Assembly: GCA_033060915.1 (NCBI GenBank)
Contig: CM065378.1
Span: 31,882,001-31,946,000 of the forward strand
DNA: 64,000 nucleotides
From: Euryodendron excelsum
Taxonomy: Eukaryota; Streptophyta; Magnoliopsida; Ericales; Pentaphylacaceae
Direction of reading: 5' to 3'
Part shown: piece after piece, positions 22,276-35,226 of the stretch
How positions within the stretch are numbered: the stretch's first letter is position 1
Layout: every line of letters starts with the position of its first letter
Notes under the pieces: generated by a model
What the model was told of the DNA's origin: nothing
The model's database searches: none
Seen by the model: the letters and a program-made list of their open reading frames with translations, nothing else
Program-made: the position numbers and the translations under genes

Positions 22276-23639
22276 GAAAGGGAGGAAGTAGGACTATGTA
22301 CCTTCAAAGAAATGCAACGTATGCCCTCTTGGTAAACTTCATTTGTTGTATTTCTTTCTCATTGTTGCTTTATCTAATGTTTCATATGAAAATCAAAAGA
22401 GAGGTGAAATAATGAGATATAATCCAAATGAATAAGTGGTTAGTTTTAACTACTTAAAAATTGAGAGATTAAACAAAATTGAATTGGAAAAGAAATTACC
22501 ATTAGCATCAAGGAAGATATATTGCCAAGGAAAAAAAAGTTAGTGAATATCAGTTAATATATTAATTCAGTGACGCAAGAAAGGTAAAAGAATTAACATA
22601 TGGACTAAAAACCAAACCTTTTTGTTTTTATTTATCTCAGTTTGACGTATGTTTGTTGCCTCGTAAAACTTTGTCATTTCCCCTTGCCTCCTAAACCAAA
22701 CCTAGTCAACGTATCTCATTAATTATATGGATTCCCTTACAAAAGAAAAAAATAAACTTATTCAAATTGTATTTCAGATACACAAGAATATCATAGACCA
22801 AATTCCATACATAAAATGCCATTGTTTACACCAAGCAACTAAAAAAGACAAAATTGAACTCATTCGAATTGCAATGGCTTAAAAAAGACAATTAAAGAGA
22901 AATTTCTTACATAAAGATGCCACTATTTTCACCAAGAGAAAAAGCCAAGATTAAAACAATACTGAAATTACTTCATCACTACACCACATATATTATATAA
23001 GCCAGATGATTTAAACAAATGTATAAGCAGATTTATTATGACTAATATGTAAGAAGAAAATGTTCCCAAGCAAAAAGCCACTATAGAGTATACCCAAAAA
23101 AAAGAGTAAGTAATAAGCAATTTAACATATAGATGGGAGAATCAGAGATATAGAGGTTACATTCTTCTCTATATGAGAAAAGAAGAGCAGTAGTATGGTT
23201 GATTAAGGATTCATCTATGAGAAGGGACGTCCTATTGAGCATTGCCAGCACTTTTCAGATCTTTTACACCACCTTCATGGGTATGTGTTTATGCCATTTG
23301 AATAGAATATTAGCTTGTAGAAGTGGTCATGTAGCTTGATTTGAAATCTTATTTTGAGAAATGGTTTGTAAAATAGATCATGTAATAACAAGGGAAAAAG
23401 TAAAATTGGCAGTGAACACATTACAAGTTTTAAGAACACAAACTCCTGAATATCGCTGTAGAACAAAAGAAGGGAACGTGATTTTTAACATATAAATTAT
23501 ACAAAGATCGAAGTGTGTCAGTGGGGGAAAAAAAGCACAAGGGAGAAAGAGAAGGGTATTAAAATTTGCAGGGTGAATCAAAATAGTGCAGCTTCAGAGA
23601 CATGACATGGAGCTGTTAAGTAATTACAATGAGTTGACT
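20243..23639. other. Helitron-internal non-coding stretch
   Basis: AT-rich sequence without supported genes. It contains an AC/AT microsatellite (22,224-22,274). Short frames such as 21,194-21,388 and 21,709-21,906 lack recognisable motifs. I see no terminal repeats marking a separate element. Confidence 0.4.
22224..22274. repeat. (AC)n(AT)n microsatellite
   Basis: About 19 AC units followed by about 6 AT units, uninterrupted. A shorter (CA)10 run lies at 27,321-27,340. Confidence 0.95.
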
Positions 23640-26340
23640 TAACTACAAATTGAACAATGCAAATATATCACAAAATTGAGAAGGTCAATTTTAGATAGAA
23701 ATGATGCTAGAAGTTTGTTATTGATAGAAAGTTATGCTTATTATTTAGTAATTGATTTATAAGTGTTGATTTATATATGTTATAATACATATGATGGAGC
23801 ATTAATATTAGATTTAGAATAATTTTAATGTAGAAAGTAAAAATAGTTTTTTTTAAATAGCACAATAACAAGTATTAAATTGTAGCGCATGAAGTTTAAT
23901 AAGAAAATATACTAAAACGAGAAATAATTCAATGCGTTTTAATTGAAGATGTGAATTAGATTTTAGGAAATTAAATAGTGGTAACAAAATATAGATACTG
24001 AAGTTTTAAGCCAATTGAATTTAGAATAATGAATGGCAGCAACATAGAAGGATATTAAAAGCATGAAAACTTAGAATAAGGAAGCTGTGTTTGTGAGTAC
24101 TGAAGCTAAGAAAAATTATTTCTGAATATATTTTAGATGAAAAATTTTTAGTTCTGATTGTATAACAAATAATGGTGTGTGGGTGCATAGTTATAAATAG
24201 TTATCTTCATCGATGCAATGAAAGTAGTGATGGGGGATTTGCAAGTTTTGTGAATACTAAATATTTTATTGTTTTGTAAATAAAATGTGAATAAATCTAT
24301 GTTGGGTTTCATGGACAGTGTAATTTAGTGGTTTTATATTTAAAAAGTGATCATATATAGATAATGAAACTATGTTAAAATAGTGAACTGTGTATACAAG
24401 TTTTACCAAGAAGTGATTATTGTGGTTTGGTAGTTATAGAAGAGTGTATCTAAAACACTTGAGCTATAAAAGGGTCGTATTTTTAACTACAAGAATAATG
24501 ATGAAAGGCTTCTTGTTGGTTTGAGGTGGTACCGATTTTTTGTCATTGATTTAGTTGGTTTTTTTTATATTTTAAGGTTCTATATTGAACATAAAAAATT
24601 GGTAGCACTTTATACGAACAAAAAAAAAATTATTTTTAATTTTGTAGTATATGGTTAGGATTATTAAATAGATAATGGTGCTTTTAGAAAGAGATTACTT
24701 TGTATATTTTTAATTAAAATTTTCATGATTGATGTTTTTTGGGACATGCTTAGCATAAATATTTGTACATAGTAATTAATTCAATGTAAGTGTATATTTA
24801 TAAGGAAAAGATTGTATTAGTTTTTAAATACAAATAATGATACTTTACATGTCCCAAAGAACATAGCTAGAAGTGATGAGATATATTTGTATTTATGTTT
24901 TTTTAGAAGCGTGTTATATGTGTAAGTTGATTTGAAACTATGATATAGATGAAAAGCTAGATAATATACATTGAGCAATATATGCCTATTGATTAAGCTA
25001 AATGTAAAATTTCTGAAGAAATATGGTTTTGGTGTTATGTTCAAATGTTGATGAAGAAATTATTCAAAAGCTAAACTTATTAAAGGAAGGTTTAATTAAT
25101 TAAAAATTTTGTTTATATAATTTGTTATGTGTGGTTAAGTTCTTTATCATAACGAAATGAGGGTGGAGAAATATTTATAGGTAGCCAATGAGGTCTAAGT
25201 ATAGGATTTTAGTGTTTTTTTATATGTTGTTAATGAAGAGTTATTGTATAATGGTTAGTATTTAGAGAGGATTTGTAAGTTTGTATTTTGTTTTTGAATT
25301 TAAATATATGTTGTATTGTTATTTAAGTAATATGTATTTTGTTTAAAAAGGTAAGATTTGGAAAATATGAGCTATGGAAATAGAAGTAATTGGTGAAAAA
25401 TATAAGTGAATATTTTATGTTTTTATAAAGTAATTATTGTCACCAATTAATTTTATTTCCATAGATCATTATTTTTAAATATTAACTTTCTAAAGGAAAT
25501 ATATTAAATGGACACAAGAAAATGTTATTTATGTTTGTATAGAATATTAATTGTAATGATGGTTACACCTATGAGAGGGAAGATGATATTTTTGACTAAT
25601 TGAGGAATAATTCTATGAAGGTTTGTGCTTTAAAGTTGTAACCTGTGATTGATAAAGCAAGCTTTAAAAAAATTACAAAATTATTCAAGTATTTTGGAAC
25701 TGATACATAAAGTCTATGGTGCAGAAGCTTGAATGTGTAAAAGTTACTATAATTAGATATTATGGTAAACAGATTTGTTGAGCTTGATGGATTGACCGTA
25801 TTAGTTTAGCTATCTATTTCACAAAAACAGATGACAAGTGGAAGGTGAATTTCATGGAATTTTATTTGTGCAGTTTAATTTGTTAAATAGGTAAATAATA
25901 ATAATTAGGATTAGTGTTTGTTGTGTAAGGAAGAACAAATTGTTGTTTGGTTTAAGTTTTTATTTTTATGAAGTATTTGTCAGATATAGTGTTCTATCAT
26001 GTGAAAGAGCAACAGTAACAAATTTCTAAATTTTTTATTTGAAAAGAAAAGCAGAAATATTGGTAACATTAAATAGAAATGACATACCTGTAAATAAAGA
26101 GAAGAATAAAAAAGTATTGAGCTTTACAATTGTCCTAATTGGTAAGTGGCAGGAAGAATGTTTATTAGTGAATATGATTGTAAATAATAATATTAAGGAG
26201 AAAGAAGAAGAGAAAATTTGATAATTAATTTGTGTGATGGTGGTATAAAATATAAGAGTTGAGTGATAAGTGAAAATTATAGTTTATTTATCAGGAAAAG
26301 TAAGTGAAAATAAAATATTATACTGGCTCAGATTTTCATA
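23640..26340. other. Strongly C-poor, gene-free stretch
   Basis: The + strand is AT-rich and remarkably poor in C. In 25,201-25,440, for example, I count one C against 47 G in 240 bases. No frame longer than about 75 codons is convincing, and no element ends are visible. The asymmetry is stronger than in the neighbouring sequence. Confidence 0.75.
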
Positions 26341-26520
26341 TTCACAAATTGTCCATGGCTTCTATGGCTGCAAAGTCAGTTGCTTATGAGAAAATCTATT
26401 GATTAAATGGATTTCTCATTAACCCTTTGAATTGCCCCGCCAATAGGTAAGTAGGACATTTGTGCTGCCCTGTTTTTTTTTTTTTTTTTGGGAAATAACG
26501 CTCATCATTGCCAGTTATCT
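26341..26520 (+). repeat. Diverged copy of the 'GGTTGCAACAATGG' repeat family
   Basis: Order of motifs: a GGCTTCTATGGCTGC block, TTGCTTATGAGA, then (A/G)ATCTCTCATT-like, then the CCGCCAATAGG block and ATCATTGCCA. It parallels the clearer copies at 30,507, 32,355, 32,935 and 34,200. A run of T follows at 26,471-26,489. It is probably part of the Helitron interior and was duplicated with it. Confidence 0.4.
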
Positions 26521-28439
26521 AATGTAGTTAAAATATTTATGTTGCATAAATATTTTTATTTTAGATTATTTATTAATTTTTTTATAAAAATAGTATGAGT
26601 GTGCAATTGAAGAGATATAGTGTATATAATTTTGAGTAATTAGAGTTTAGTTGTATATTTATAGTGGAAAATATTTTTAGATTTGTTTGAAAATAAAAAA
26701 AAAGGAAAACATATATGCATTTAAAATGTAGAAATGATAAAATTTAGTTATAATGAGAAGACAGAAAAATAAGCTAGGTTGAAAACGGACCTGGTACTAT
26801 GTAGTGGAAAAATTGTTATTAGCCTTCAAAGTGCAGCAAGAAATGTGAAAGCTAAACGGCAAAAATGAACATTTACCATGGCTGAAAAGCTGGATGTATG
26901 GTTTATATATAGCTTTGATGGATGTGACAGTTTGCAGTGACAATGTCTTTATTAGCGTCCTTATTAGCGTCCAAAGTTGAGTAAGAAAGCTGAGAGTTGA
27001 AAAACAAAAATGAATACTCAAAGAGAAAATACCACAAATTATCATACATATATATGGTCATACATACATAGCAAATGATGAAGAAATGAAAATGGTCACT
27101 GCATATAATTTTGGGGAAAACAGAAGATAGGACGAAAATATAGAAAAGGTGTTTTTTAGGTGTAATATTCACTAATGAAAAGACAAAAAAATACATGAGT
27201 AAGCTAGAGACATGCGAAGAACAAGAAGAAGAAGAACAAGAAAATGAAAAGTTCAAGGAGAAAATACAAAAATATTACACAGTAATTTCAATTTTGTGAG
27301 CTCAGGATCATATAAACAGACACACACACACACACACACAATCATTTTTTTTTGGGTCCAGAGGAGATAAAAAGAGAAATGAACATTGCAATTTGGATTG
27401 ATAATCTATTTCAGTGCATATACATGTCTAAGGAGGATAGCTGTAATTTCTTGGAAATGAGATTATAGATCACAAAAATGTTCTTGTGGCTGGTGGGTGA
27501 TTTTGATGGCAATATGCATTATTAGTGGTTCTATTTCTATTTGTATGTATGAAAAGCAATTGATTGTTATTAGAAGAGAATGATGTCATGGAAAATAAAT
27601 TGACTTTGGCGAATCATAGTGTAGAGATTCACTTGAAGAATGAAATCTGGGGAAAACAAGCAGAAAATTGTCAAAAACACATGAAAGGAAAAGCTTAAAC
27701 GTGGCACCAATGTTGGAAGCATACCTCAAATCCAAGTGACTTCTTTCGGTAGATCATTGGTGCACAGCATGCTCCTGGACCCATAAATGGGTGATTACTA
27801 AGAACAAATCTTTTACAGGACTGTTGAACAATTAGAAAATGAAGAGAATGGTTTTCTGATATTGAATCAGTCAGTTTATTATCGCAGGTTAGATTGCAGG
27901 GCTGACAGAAAATTAATGTATTACAGAGAATAAGAGAGAGCAACAATATTCTGTACAGCAACTTCAAGTTCATCAAGATAAAAAAAATTCAGATTAAAAA
28001 AAGATAACATGTATAAAACGTGCAGGGCAATGTCTTGGATTTAAATTCCTCCCCATGGAACTTCTTCTCCTCTTTGAAGAAAGGGAGTCAACACAAAACA
28101 ACAACTATTTTCTTAAAAGAAATCTATCACAAATTGAATTAGAGAAATTTGTTAGAACCTCTAGCTAAAAGAGATGGGCCTCTTCAACAGAATTTTAACA
28201 ATGATATTTTTTTTCCAATCTACACAACTTCAAACTTTGTTAACCTGTGCTTTGTAAAAAAAAAAAAAGAAGATCCATTGTCAGTTCAAGATATATCAAT
28301 ATTTTTAGTAATTGCTTTTTCTGAGAAGTAAATAGAAAAGCTGACATCAGCTAAAAGAGCATAAATTCAAACACTCAAAAAGCTAAACAGAGAGGCAACA
28401 TTTATGAAACAATATCAAAAAGTGAAACAATATCCAAAA
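26521..28439. other. Helitron-internal non-coding stretch
   Basis: AT-rich; (CA)10 at 27,321-27,340. Minus-strand frames at 26,903-27,256 and 27,695-27,976 are Ser/Phe/Leu-rich without motifs. The latter is open for 93 codons and contains several Cys, but I cannot relate it to any family, so it is not called as a gene. Confidence 0.35.
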
Positions 28440-30240
28440 AAGTAGAAAGGGAAAATTTAAACCTTCTGAAGATTGTCGAACTATCGTGATGAAACTCTGA
28501 ATCAATATTATATCTAAAGCTAAACAGAGCTCTGCACAATTTGAATCAAATTGGACAAGCGTGATTCAAGAATAATGATGATAGAATACTTGTTGGTTTG
28601 AGGTGCTTCAGGTTTTTGTTATTGGGTATGTATATTTTTAATCTATTTTGGTGCTTTATGTTGAGTTGAAAAACAGGTAGCAGCTCAAATTAACAAGAAT
28701 TTTATCATTTTTTATCTTTTCATGTGCTGGATGCAGCTTTATAAGAATAGGAGTAAATTTTTGAAGCATGTATCATATAATCCCAAATTAGTACAAGTTA
28801 AAATCAAGCTTTTGAGAGTAGTGAGTCTTGTTAGAGAGGTTAACTCGAAATTAAAGATGAGTATACCCATTCTGATTGCAGCCATTTTTTTTTGGGCTGG
28901 GATTTGTTGCAAATTGGAGCCCTTGTACAGTGTAAAATAAAATTAATACTTAAAAGTAAGATAAGAGGTGCAAGAAGAATATTCAGTCAGATTCACATGA
29001 TTGAGATTTTAAATTAGTACCAAGAAGATGTTCAAGGGGAAAACCAAAAAAATCTCTTGAAATGCATTCTAAAACCTGAAAAAGCAAAAGCAGCTAAGAG
29101 TGATCGTTTTAGGATGAAAATTAGTACCAAGAAGAGATTCAAGTGGAACACAAAAAAAATCTGTTCAAATATTGAGATCTAAGAGAGAAATGTAGAATTA
29201 CATATATGAAACAATATTAAAAATATGTAGCGAGGGAACATGTAAGCCTTCTAAAGATTGTCGAGCCATCATGATGAAACTCTGTATCAATATTATACCT
29301 AAAGCTAAACAGAGCTGTGAAGAAATTGGGTGAAATTGGACAAACGTGATACAAGAATAATGATGACAGAATACTTGTTGGTTTGAGGTGCTTTCGGTTT
29401 TTGTTATTGGGTATGTATATTTTTAGGCTATTTTGGTGCTTTATGTTGAAATGAAAAACCGGTAACAATTCAAATCAACAAGAATTTTATCACTTTTTTT
29501 CTTGTTATGTCGTGCATGCAGGTTTATAAGAACAGCTGAACTTTTTTGAAGCATGTATCACAAAATGCCAAATCAGTACAAGTTAAAATCAAAATTTTCG
29601 GAGTAGGGAATCTTGTTAGAGAGGTTAACTCGAAATTAAAGATGAACATTCATAAGGAAAAAGGTACGTTCTGTTTGAGAAACTATACGAGTTGGCTTGA
29701 CCATGCCATTGCCATGAATTAGCTATATTCGTATCGATACGATACCATATTGGGAAAACCCAAAAGTTATCAAGTTATCATGTTCGCATGATCAAGATTT
29801 TAAATTAGAACCAAGAAGATGTTCAAGTGAAAAATTTAAAAAAACTGTTGAATTGCATTCTAAAAGCTGAAAAAGCAAAAGCAACTAAGAGTGATCGTTT
29901 TAGGATGAAAGTTAGTACGAAGAAGATGTTGAAGTGGAAAACTGAAAAAATCTGTTGAAATGCGTTCTAAAAGTTGAAAAAGCAAAAGCAACTAAGAGTG
30001 ACCGTGTTAGAATGAAGAGAGAATAAATGATATCCAGATCTAAGACGGGAATATAGGAATTCATATATGAAACAATATCAAAAAAACCTAGAGAGAGAAC
30101 ATGTACATCTTCTGAAGATTGTCCAACCATTGCTATGAAACTTTGAATCAATATTATATCTAATGCTAAACAGAGCTCTGCACATTTTGAATCAAACTGG
30201 AGAAACGTGATACAAGAATAATAATGACAGAATTCTTGTT
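28440..30240 (+). repeat. Long tandem repeat, about 0.8-kb units
   Basis: A block containing GAAGATTGTCGA, GATGAAACTCTG(A/T)ATCAATA, AAGAATAATGATGA and CTTGTTGGTTTGAGGTGCTT occurs at about 28,460-28,760 and 29,240-29,550 and partly at 30,100-30,240. A weaker copy is near 24,490. A second block (TTAGTACCAAGAAGATGTTC...AAAGCAAAAGCA) alternates with it at about 28,990, 29,105, 29,810 and 29,915. Unit spacing is about 780-870 bp. Confidence 0.7.
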
Positions 30241-30506
30241 GCCATTCTTACAAATATGCTGAGTTGGTAAGTTTAAGCTGTGAAGTTGAATCATTTGTTT
30301 CATTGTCAACAATGATTAATGCAATCGAAGGATTGGGAATTAGTAATGTAATTGAAAGAGTAGTCATCAAAAGTCTAAGCAATATGAAAGAATAATTATA
30401 AGTACTGTATCAGTTGGTTATACCAATTCAGGTGGGACTTTGTTGAGAGAAAGTTATAATTGTATGTTTAGATGAACAGGTTCAAGCTTTAACATTTTAA
30501 AGGTGC

Positions 30507-30790
30507 TTATGATGCATGGTAGGTGCAATAGTAAAGAAATGGACTGGCTTATATAAGAAGGCTAAGTTGATAAACTCAGATGTAAGTTGGGTCAATAATT
30601 TGGGAGGCTCAGCTATGGACTGGAAATGCAAAACATGTCTTCATTTATCATGGTTGCAACAATGGTTGCCTATGTGAGATGAAATAAATAGATCTCTCAT
30701 TGGCCTTCCAAGTTGCCCTACCAGTGAATATTTAGAAGTTTCATTGTTACGTTTTGTTTCCAACAACAATTAGCATCATTGCCATAGTAG
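30507..30790 (+). repeat. 'GGTTGCAACAATGG' repeat, copy a
   Basis: About 285 bp with TGCTTATGATGCATGGTA, GGCTCAGCTATGGACTGGAA, CATGGTTGCAACAATGGTTG and ATTGGCC...CCCTACCAGTG. Very similar copies are at 32,355-32,642 and 32,935-33,140, and a shorter one at 34,200-34,400. The open frames 32,367-32,624 and 34,208-34,486 are these copies read through and are not credible genes. Confidence 0.75.
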
Positions 30791-30829
30791 GTATTGCTCA
30801 AAAATAGTGAAACCCAAGATATGTAAGGA

Positions 30830-31379
30830 TTGAGGGAGAATCTAAAGTAAAGACCATAGATCTCAGCCAATGAGGAAGCTGGAGATTTCAGGTTGAAACA
30901 GATACTAAATTCAAACCCACAAACAGTGAAAACTCATCGAGAACCTAAACCTCGGTACATAATCTCATAGGGCAAGGAATTTTTATCTCTCGTGGAAGAA
31001 TTGAGCCCTGCAAAACGAGCGTCAAAGGCGATTGACAGAGAGAAGATATCAAACCCCAAGCTGAATGAGAGAGCAAATGACGCACAGAAGAGATAACATA
31101 GGGAGACACGTGTAACTATGGTGGTCGGTCAAAAAGCCTGGGCAAACATCTATCGGGTACAGTAATGAAATGAGGTGGCACAAAATGACTGAATCACACA
31201 AAAACCAACGCAAAAACAGAGCTGGCGTTATGTCTATCAAGTTTCGAAAGGCCAATATCTACCGAGCAAAAAACAAAACAAGCAAAAGGTGATAAAGCCA
31301 ACACAAACAAAAAGCGGGGAGGAGAAAATGAGGGAGTCCGAAAACAGCACGTATCCATCATACTTATTAAATGGTTAGA
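30830..31379 (-). mobile_element. Helitron 5'-end copy 2 (about 550 bp)
   Basis: Matches 45,030-45,571 along its whole length with high identity by eye, including CGGGGAGGAGAAAATGAGGG and the end that reads A, TCTAACCATTTAATAAG from 31,379 on the minus strand. It is therefore the 5' end of a second family member, lying inside the presumed large element. Shorter pieces of the same region recur at about 32,695-32,940 and 33,195-33,570. Confidence 0.75.
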
Positions 31380-32354
31380 TGTGATTTCACAGTTTATACA
31401 TATGGTATGAAAGAAGAAAGAACCCAATATTCAACTTTCGGCTGCTATAAATGATCTGGAAAATAAAGATGCTAAAAACTTTAACATTTCTTCATGAGAT
31501 CACAGACACATGGATGTTTGCATTACAAGCAAAGATCTTGCCATTCTTACAAAGATGCTCAATTGGTAAGTTTAAGCTTTGAAGTTTAATTGTTTCGTTC
31601 GTTGTCAACAATCATTAATGCAATTGAAGGATTGATAATTATTAATGTAATTGAAAGAGTAGTCATCAAAAGCCAAAGCAATATCAATAATTATTAATGT
31701 AATTGAAAGAGTAATCGTCAAAAGCCAAAGCAATATCAAAGAATAAGTATAAGTACTCTATTAGTTGGCTATAACAATTCAAGTAGGAACTTATTGAGAG
31801 AAAGTTATAATTGCAGTTTTAGAATATTAGGGATAAGTAAAAATTGTAATGTTTTAAAGACATAAACCAGAACACAGATACATATCATGCGAGAAAGCTA
31901 CAAATCACATTGTATGAAGGAGCTAAACCATGACTTTGAAAGACAAACAGGTTATCAAGTGAAGATATCAAGTGGAGCAAGTGACAATGAAGTTTTAAAA
32001 TATGACAGATCAAAGAAAGAAAGGAATTGTGGAAAATAGATGTAATAAAGAGGTAATATAAAGGATATTAACAAAGCAAGGAATTGAAACAGGTAAACTC
32101 AAAATAAAATGTAGGCTAAAGATGAACAAATATAGACTGGAATATGAAAATATGCGGCGTACTTTATCAAGAAGCTCAAATTGTGAACTTGTAAGAAAAA
32201 CTATATTATAGAGGCAGTAGATAAGATCTGAGAAAAGTAGAAATAAGAGATAATAGATACGGAGTCATTTTTAGTATTCTTTTTTGGTGAAGGAATTATT
32301 GATATTTTAGGTTCATATTTAAATGAACAAGTTCAACATTTAACATTTTAAAGG

Positions 32355-33600
32355 TGCTTATGATGCGTGGTAAGTGGAATAGTAAAGAAATGGATTGGCT
32401 TATATAAGAAGGCTAAGTTCATAGAGTCAGATGTAAGTTGGGACAATAAGTTGGCAGACTCAGCTATGGACTGGAAGTGCAAAACATGTCTTTATTTATC
32501 ATGGTTGCAACAATGGTTGCGTATGAGAGATGAAATAAATAGATCTCTCATTGGCCCTCTAAGTTACCCTACCAGTGGATATTCAGAAGTTTCATTGTTA
32601 CATTTTGTTTCCAATAGCAATTAGCATCATTGCCATAGTAGGGTGTAGAAATGTTGTTAGCAAGCTGCATAGACAAAGTTATAATTGCAAGTTTAGATCA
32701 TTAGGGTTGAGTAAAAACTCATCCAGAAGCTAAAGCTCGGTACATAATATCATAGGGCAAGGGATTTTTACCTCTCCTGCAAAAATTGAGCCCTGCAAAA
32801 CGAGCGTGAAAGGTGATCGACAGAGAGAAGTCATGAAACCTGAATCTGAATGAGAGAGCAAATGACGCAAAGAAGATCTGAATGGGAAGAAGCCAGAGGA
32901 AGAGATAACATAGAGAGAGACGCCTAACTATGGTTGTCAGTCAATAAGTTGGCAGGCTCAGCTATGGACTAGAACTGCAAAACATGTCTTCATTTATCAT
33001 GGTTGCAACAATAGTTGCCTATGAGAGATGGAATAAATAGATCTCTCATTGGGCCTCCAAGTTTCCCTACCAGTGGATATTTAGAAGTTTCATTGTTACA
33101 TTTTGTTTCCAACAGGAATTAGCATCATTGCCATAGTAGGGTGTAGAAATGTTGTTAGCAAGCTGCAGAGACAGAGTTATAATTGCAAGATTAGATCATT
33201 AGGGTTGAGTAAAAACTCATGCAGAATGTAAAGCTCGGTACATAATATGATAGGGCAAGGGTTTTTTAGCTCTCCTACAAAAATTGAGCCTTACAAAACG
33301 AGTGTGAAAGGTGATCGACAGATGAAACCCGAATCTGAATGAGAGAGCAAATGACGCACAGAAAGTCTGAATGGGTAGAAGCCAGAGGAGGAGACGTCAT
33401 AGAGAGAGACGCCTAACTATGGTTGTTGGTGAAAAAGCCTGGGCAAACATGTATCAGCTATAGTAATTAAATGAGTTGGCACAAAATGGTTGGATGACAC
33501 AAAAACCAACGCAAAAACAGAGTTGGTGTTATGTTTATCAAGTTCTGAAAGGACATATCTAACAAGCAAAAAGCAAAACAATCAAAAGAACAACAGAACT
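32355..33600 (+). repeat. Two further copies of repeat plus 5'-end fragments
   Basis: Copy b (32,355-32,642) and copy c (32,935-33,140) of the 285-bp repeat are each followed by GGGTGTAGAAATGTTGTTAG and then a partial copy of the Helitron 5'-end region (32,695-32,940 and 33,195-33,570). The arrangement is a roughly 580-bp tandem duplication of a repeat-plus-5'-end unit. Confidence 0.7.
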
Positions 33601-34030
33601 CAAGAATGAAACAATGATCTCAATCCACTAAATATGTTGAAACTGGTTAGCAAGACTAAAAATAACAGAGCCGCTTGTCAAAAATTGCAAAACCGAAGGG
33701 ATGTAAAAGTGAGGTTGCAAAAATTTGTTCTACATTAAAAACTGCAAATCACGTAGAGAAGTTAATAGCTAGAGCAAGCCACAATGAAGCGGTAAAATGA
33801 CTCTAGTGAAAGAGGCAAATCTAAGACAAACAACAACTAACTTAGATCTCATGTTCATAAATAACGCTGAAATACATAGCAGCAACAAAGACCATACATC
33901 TTACCATCTACAGAACATGGACATTTCAAGTTGGAAGAGATTCTAAATGAAAAAGGAGAGACAATGAAAGCTCATAGAGAATGTAAGGCTTGATAAATAA
34001 CTTGATAGAGGAAGGAATTTTTACCTTTCC
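33600..34030 (-). repeat. Copy of Helitron subterminal region
   Basis: Resembles 44,700-45,190 (shared: CAATGATCTCAATCCAC/CAACGATCTGAATCCAC; ACTGGTTAG; AAAGACCATA). It sits next to the partial 5'-end copies and extends the segmental similarity between 33-34 kb and 44.7-45.5 kb. Confidence 0.55.
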
Positions 34031-34199
34031 TGCAAACATTACCAATGGAAAAGACTGTTAGGCAAAGATTACATATCTAAGTTAATGCTGAATTGGAAAA
34101 ATTGTAATAATCAGAGAGAAATGGTATGGAAATTGTTTTGAGACTGTGTAGCTGTATAGTTACTTGAACATGCTTTTTAGTAATAACAAAGGCGCAAAT

Positions 34200-34432
34200 G
34201 GGGTCTGGTGATTTGTGGGCTCAGGCATCATTGGGAGAAGCAAAAGGCATCTACATTTATCATGGTTGCAACAATGGTTGCCTATGAGAGCTATCAAATA
34301 GATAGACTCATTGACCCTCTAAGTTACCCTACCAGTGAATATGTAGTGATTTGGTTATTGCGTTTTGCTTCTCTACCCATAAATATCATCATTGCCATTG
34401 GAGGGTGGCTACACGGGGGGGGGGGGGGGGGG
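34200..34432 (+). repeat. Repeat copy d and an 18-G run
   Basis: The fourth copy of the 285-bp repeat ends in an uninterrupted run of 18 G at 34,415-34,432, where the other copies read CCATAGTAGGGTG. The G-run may be a true expansion or an assembly or basecalling artefact. Confidence 0.65.
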
Positions 34433-35226
34433 CACGAGGGGGGTGCAGGTGTGTTCAAACATAGGTGGAAACCCTGGGAGACATAGATATAATTGTCACT
34501 TTAGGCTGTTAGGTATGAATCGAGTTAATATAATTTAAAGCCATATGGAAATAAGTTAGGAAAGAAGTAGTAAAAACAATACTGCAGAAGCATAAATGAA
34601 AGCAAGAAATAAATTTGTAATATTGTACATTCAGTTTTGAACACTTGTTACACAGGTTTGGCCTGTCATAGACTTCAAGTTTGATAAGTTTTTATTGTAC
34701 GCTAATTCAAGCATGAAGTATATCTAAGTAATCAATTTTGCTTCTAATGTTTGAATAGCACATCTAATCTTGTGCATCAAAGACCAATATTGTGCAAGGG
34801 TTAAGAAGTAACATAAAAAAACATAATACATTACAAAGCTGGAACCTGCTGATGCTTGAGGCTTTCGAAAGCATATATATAGTGCAAAATTGAGTATTTT
34901 TGGTAGTTGCTTGTTTTTTGAGTTCATATATTACATTTGTTTGCTAATATTTACATTTCAAAAAGTAAGCAAAAGAAAGCCTCCTATATCATACAACAAA
35001 CATGAGCATGAGGAATATGTTTCGACACAGGAAACATATTAGCTTTGTTTGCATTCTAATATATATGTCATAAGATGACATATGGAAGCTTAACATAGCA
35101 TATGGCTTGGGTTATCATAATACAAAAATGTCAGTTTGTGTCTTGTTAAGGTACAAGCATATCTAAGTTAAGATTACCTATAGTTAGATATATATATACA
35201 TAGATATATGTCATGGTTAAGGTGTG
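34433..35226. other. Non-coding stretch downstream of the RPA-like gene
   Basis: AT-rich, no supported gene. It is the region beyond the stop codon of the RPA-like gene on the minus strand and would hold its 3' untranslated region. I cannot point to a certain polyadenylation signal. Confidence 0.4.

Noticed and set aside
27695..27976. 93-codon Cys-containing minus-strand frame as a small secreted protein
   Set aside because: It starts with a hydrophobic stretch and has several Cys, but there is no clear signal cleavage pattern, no family resemblance and no supporting context inside Helitron-derived DNA.
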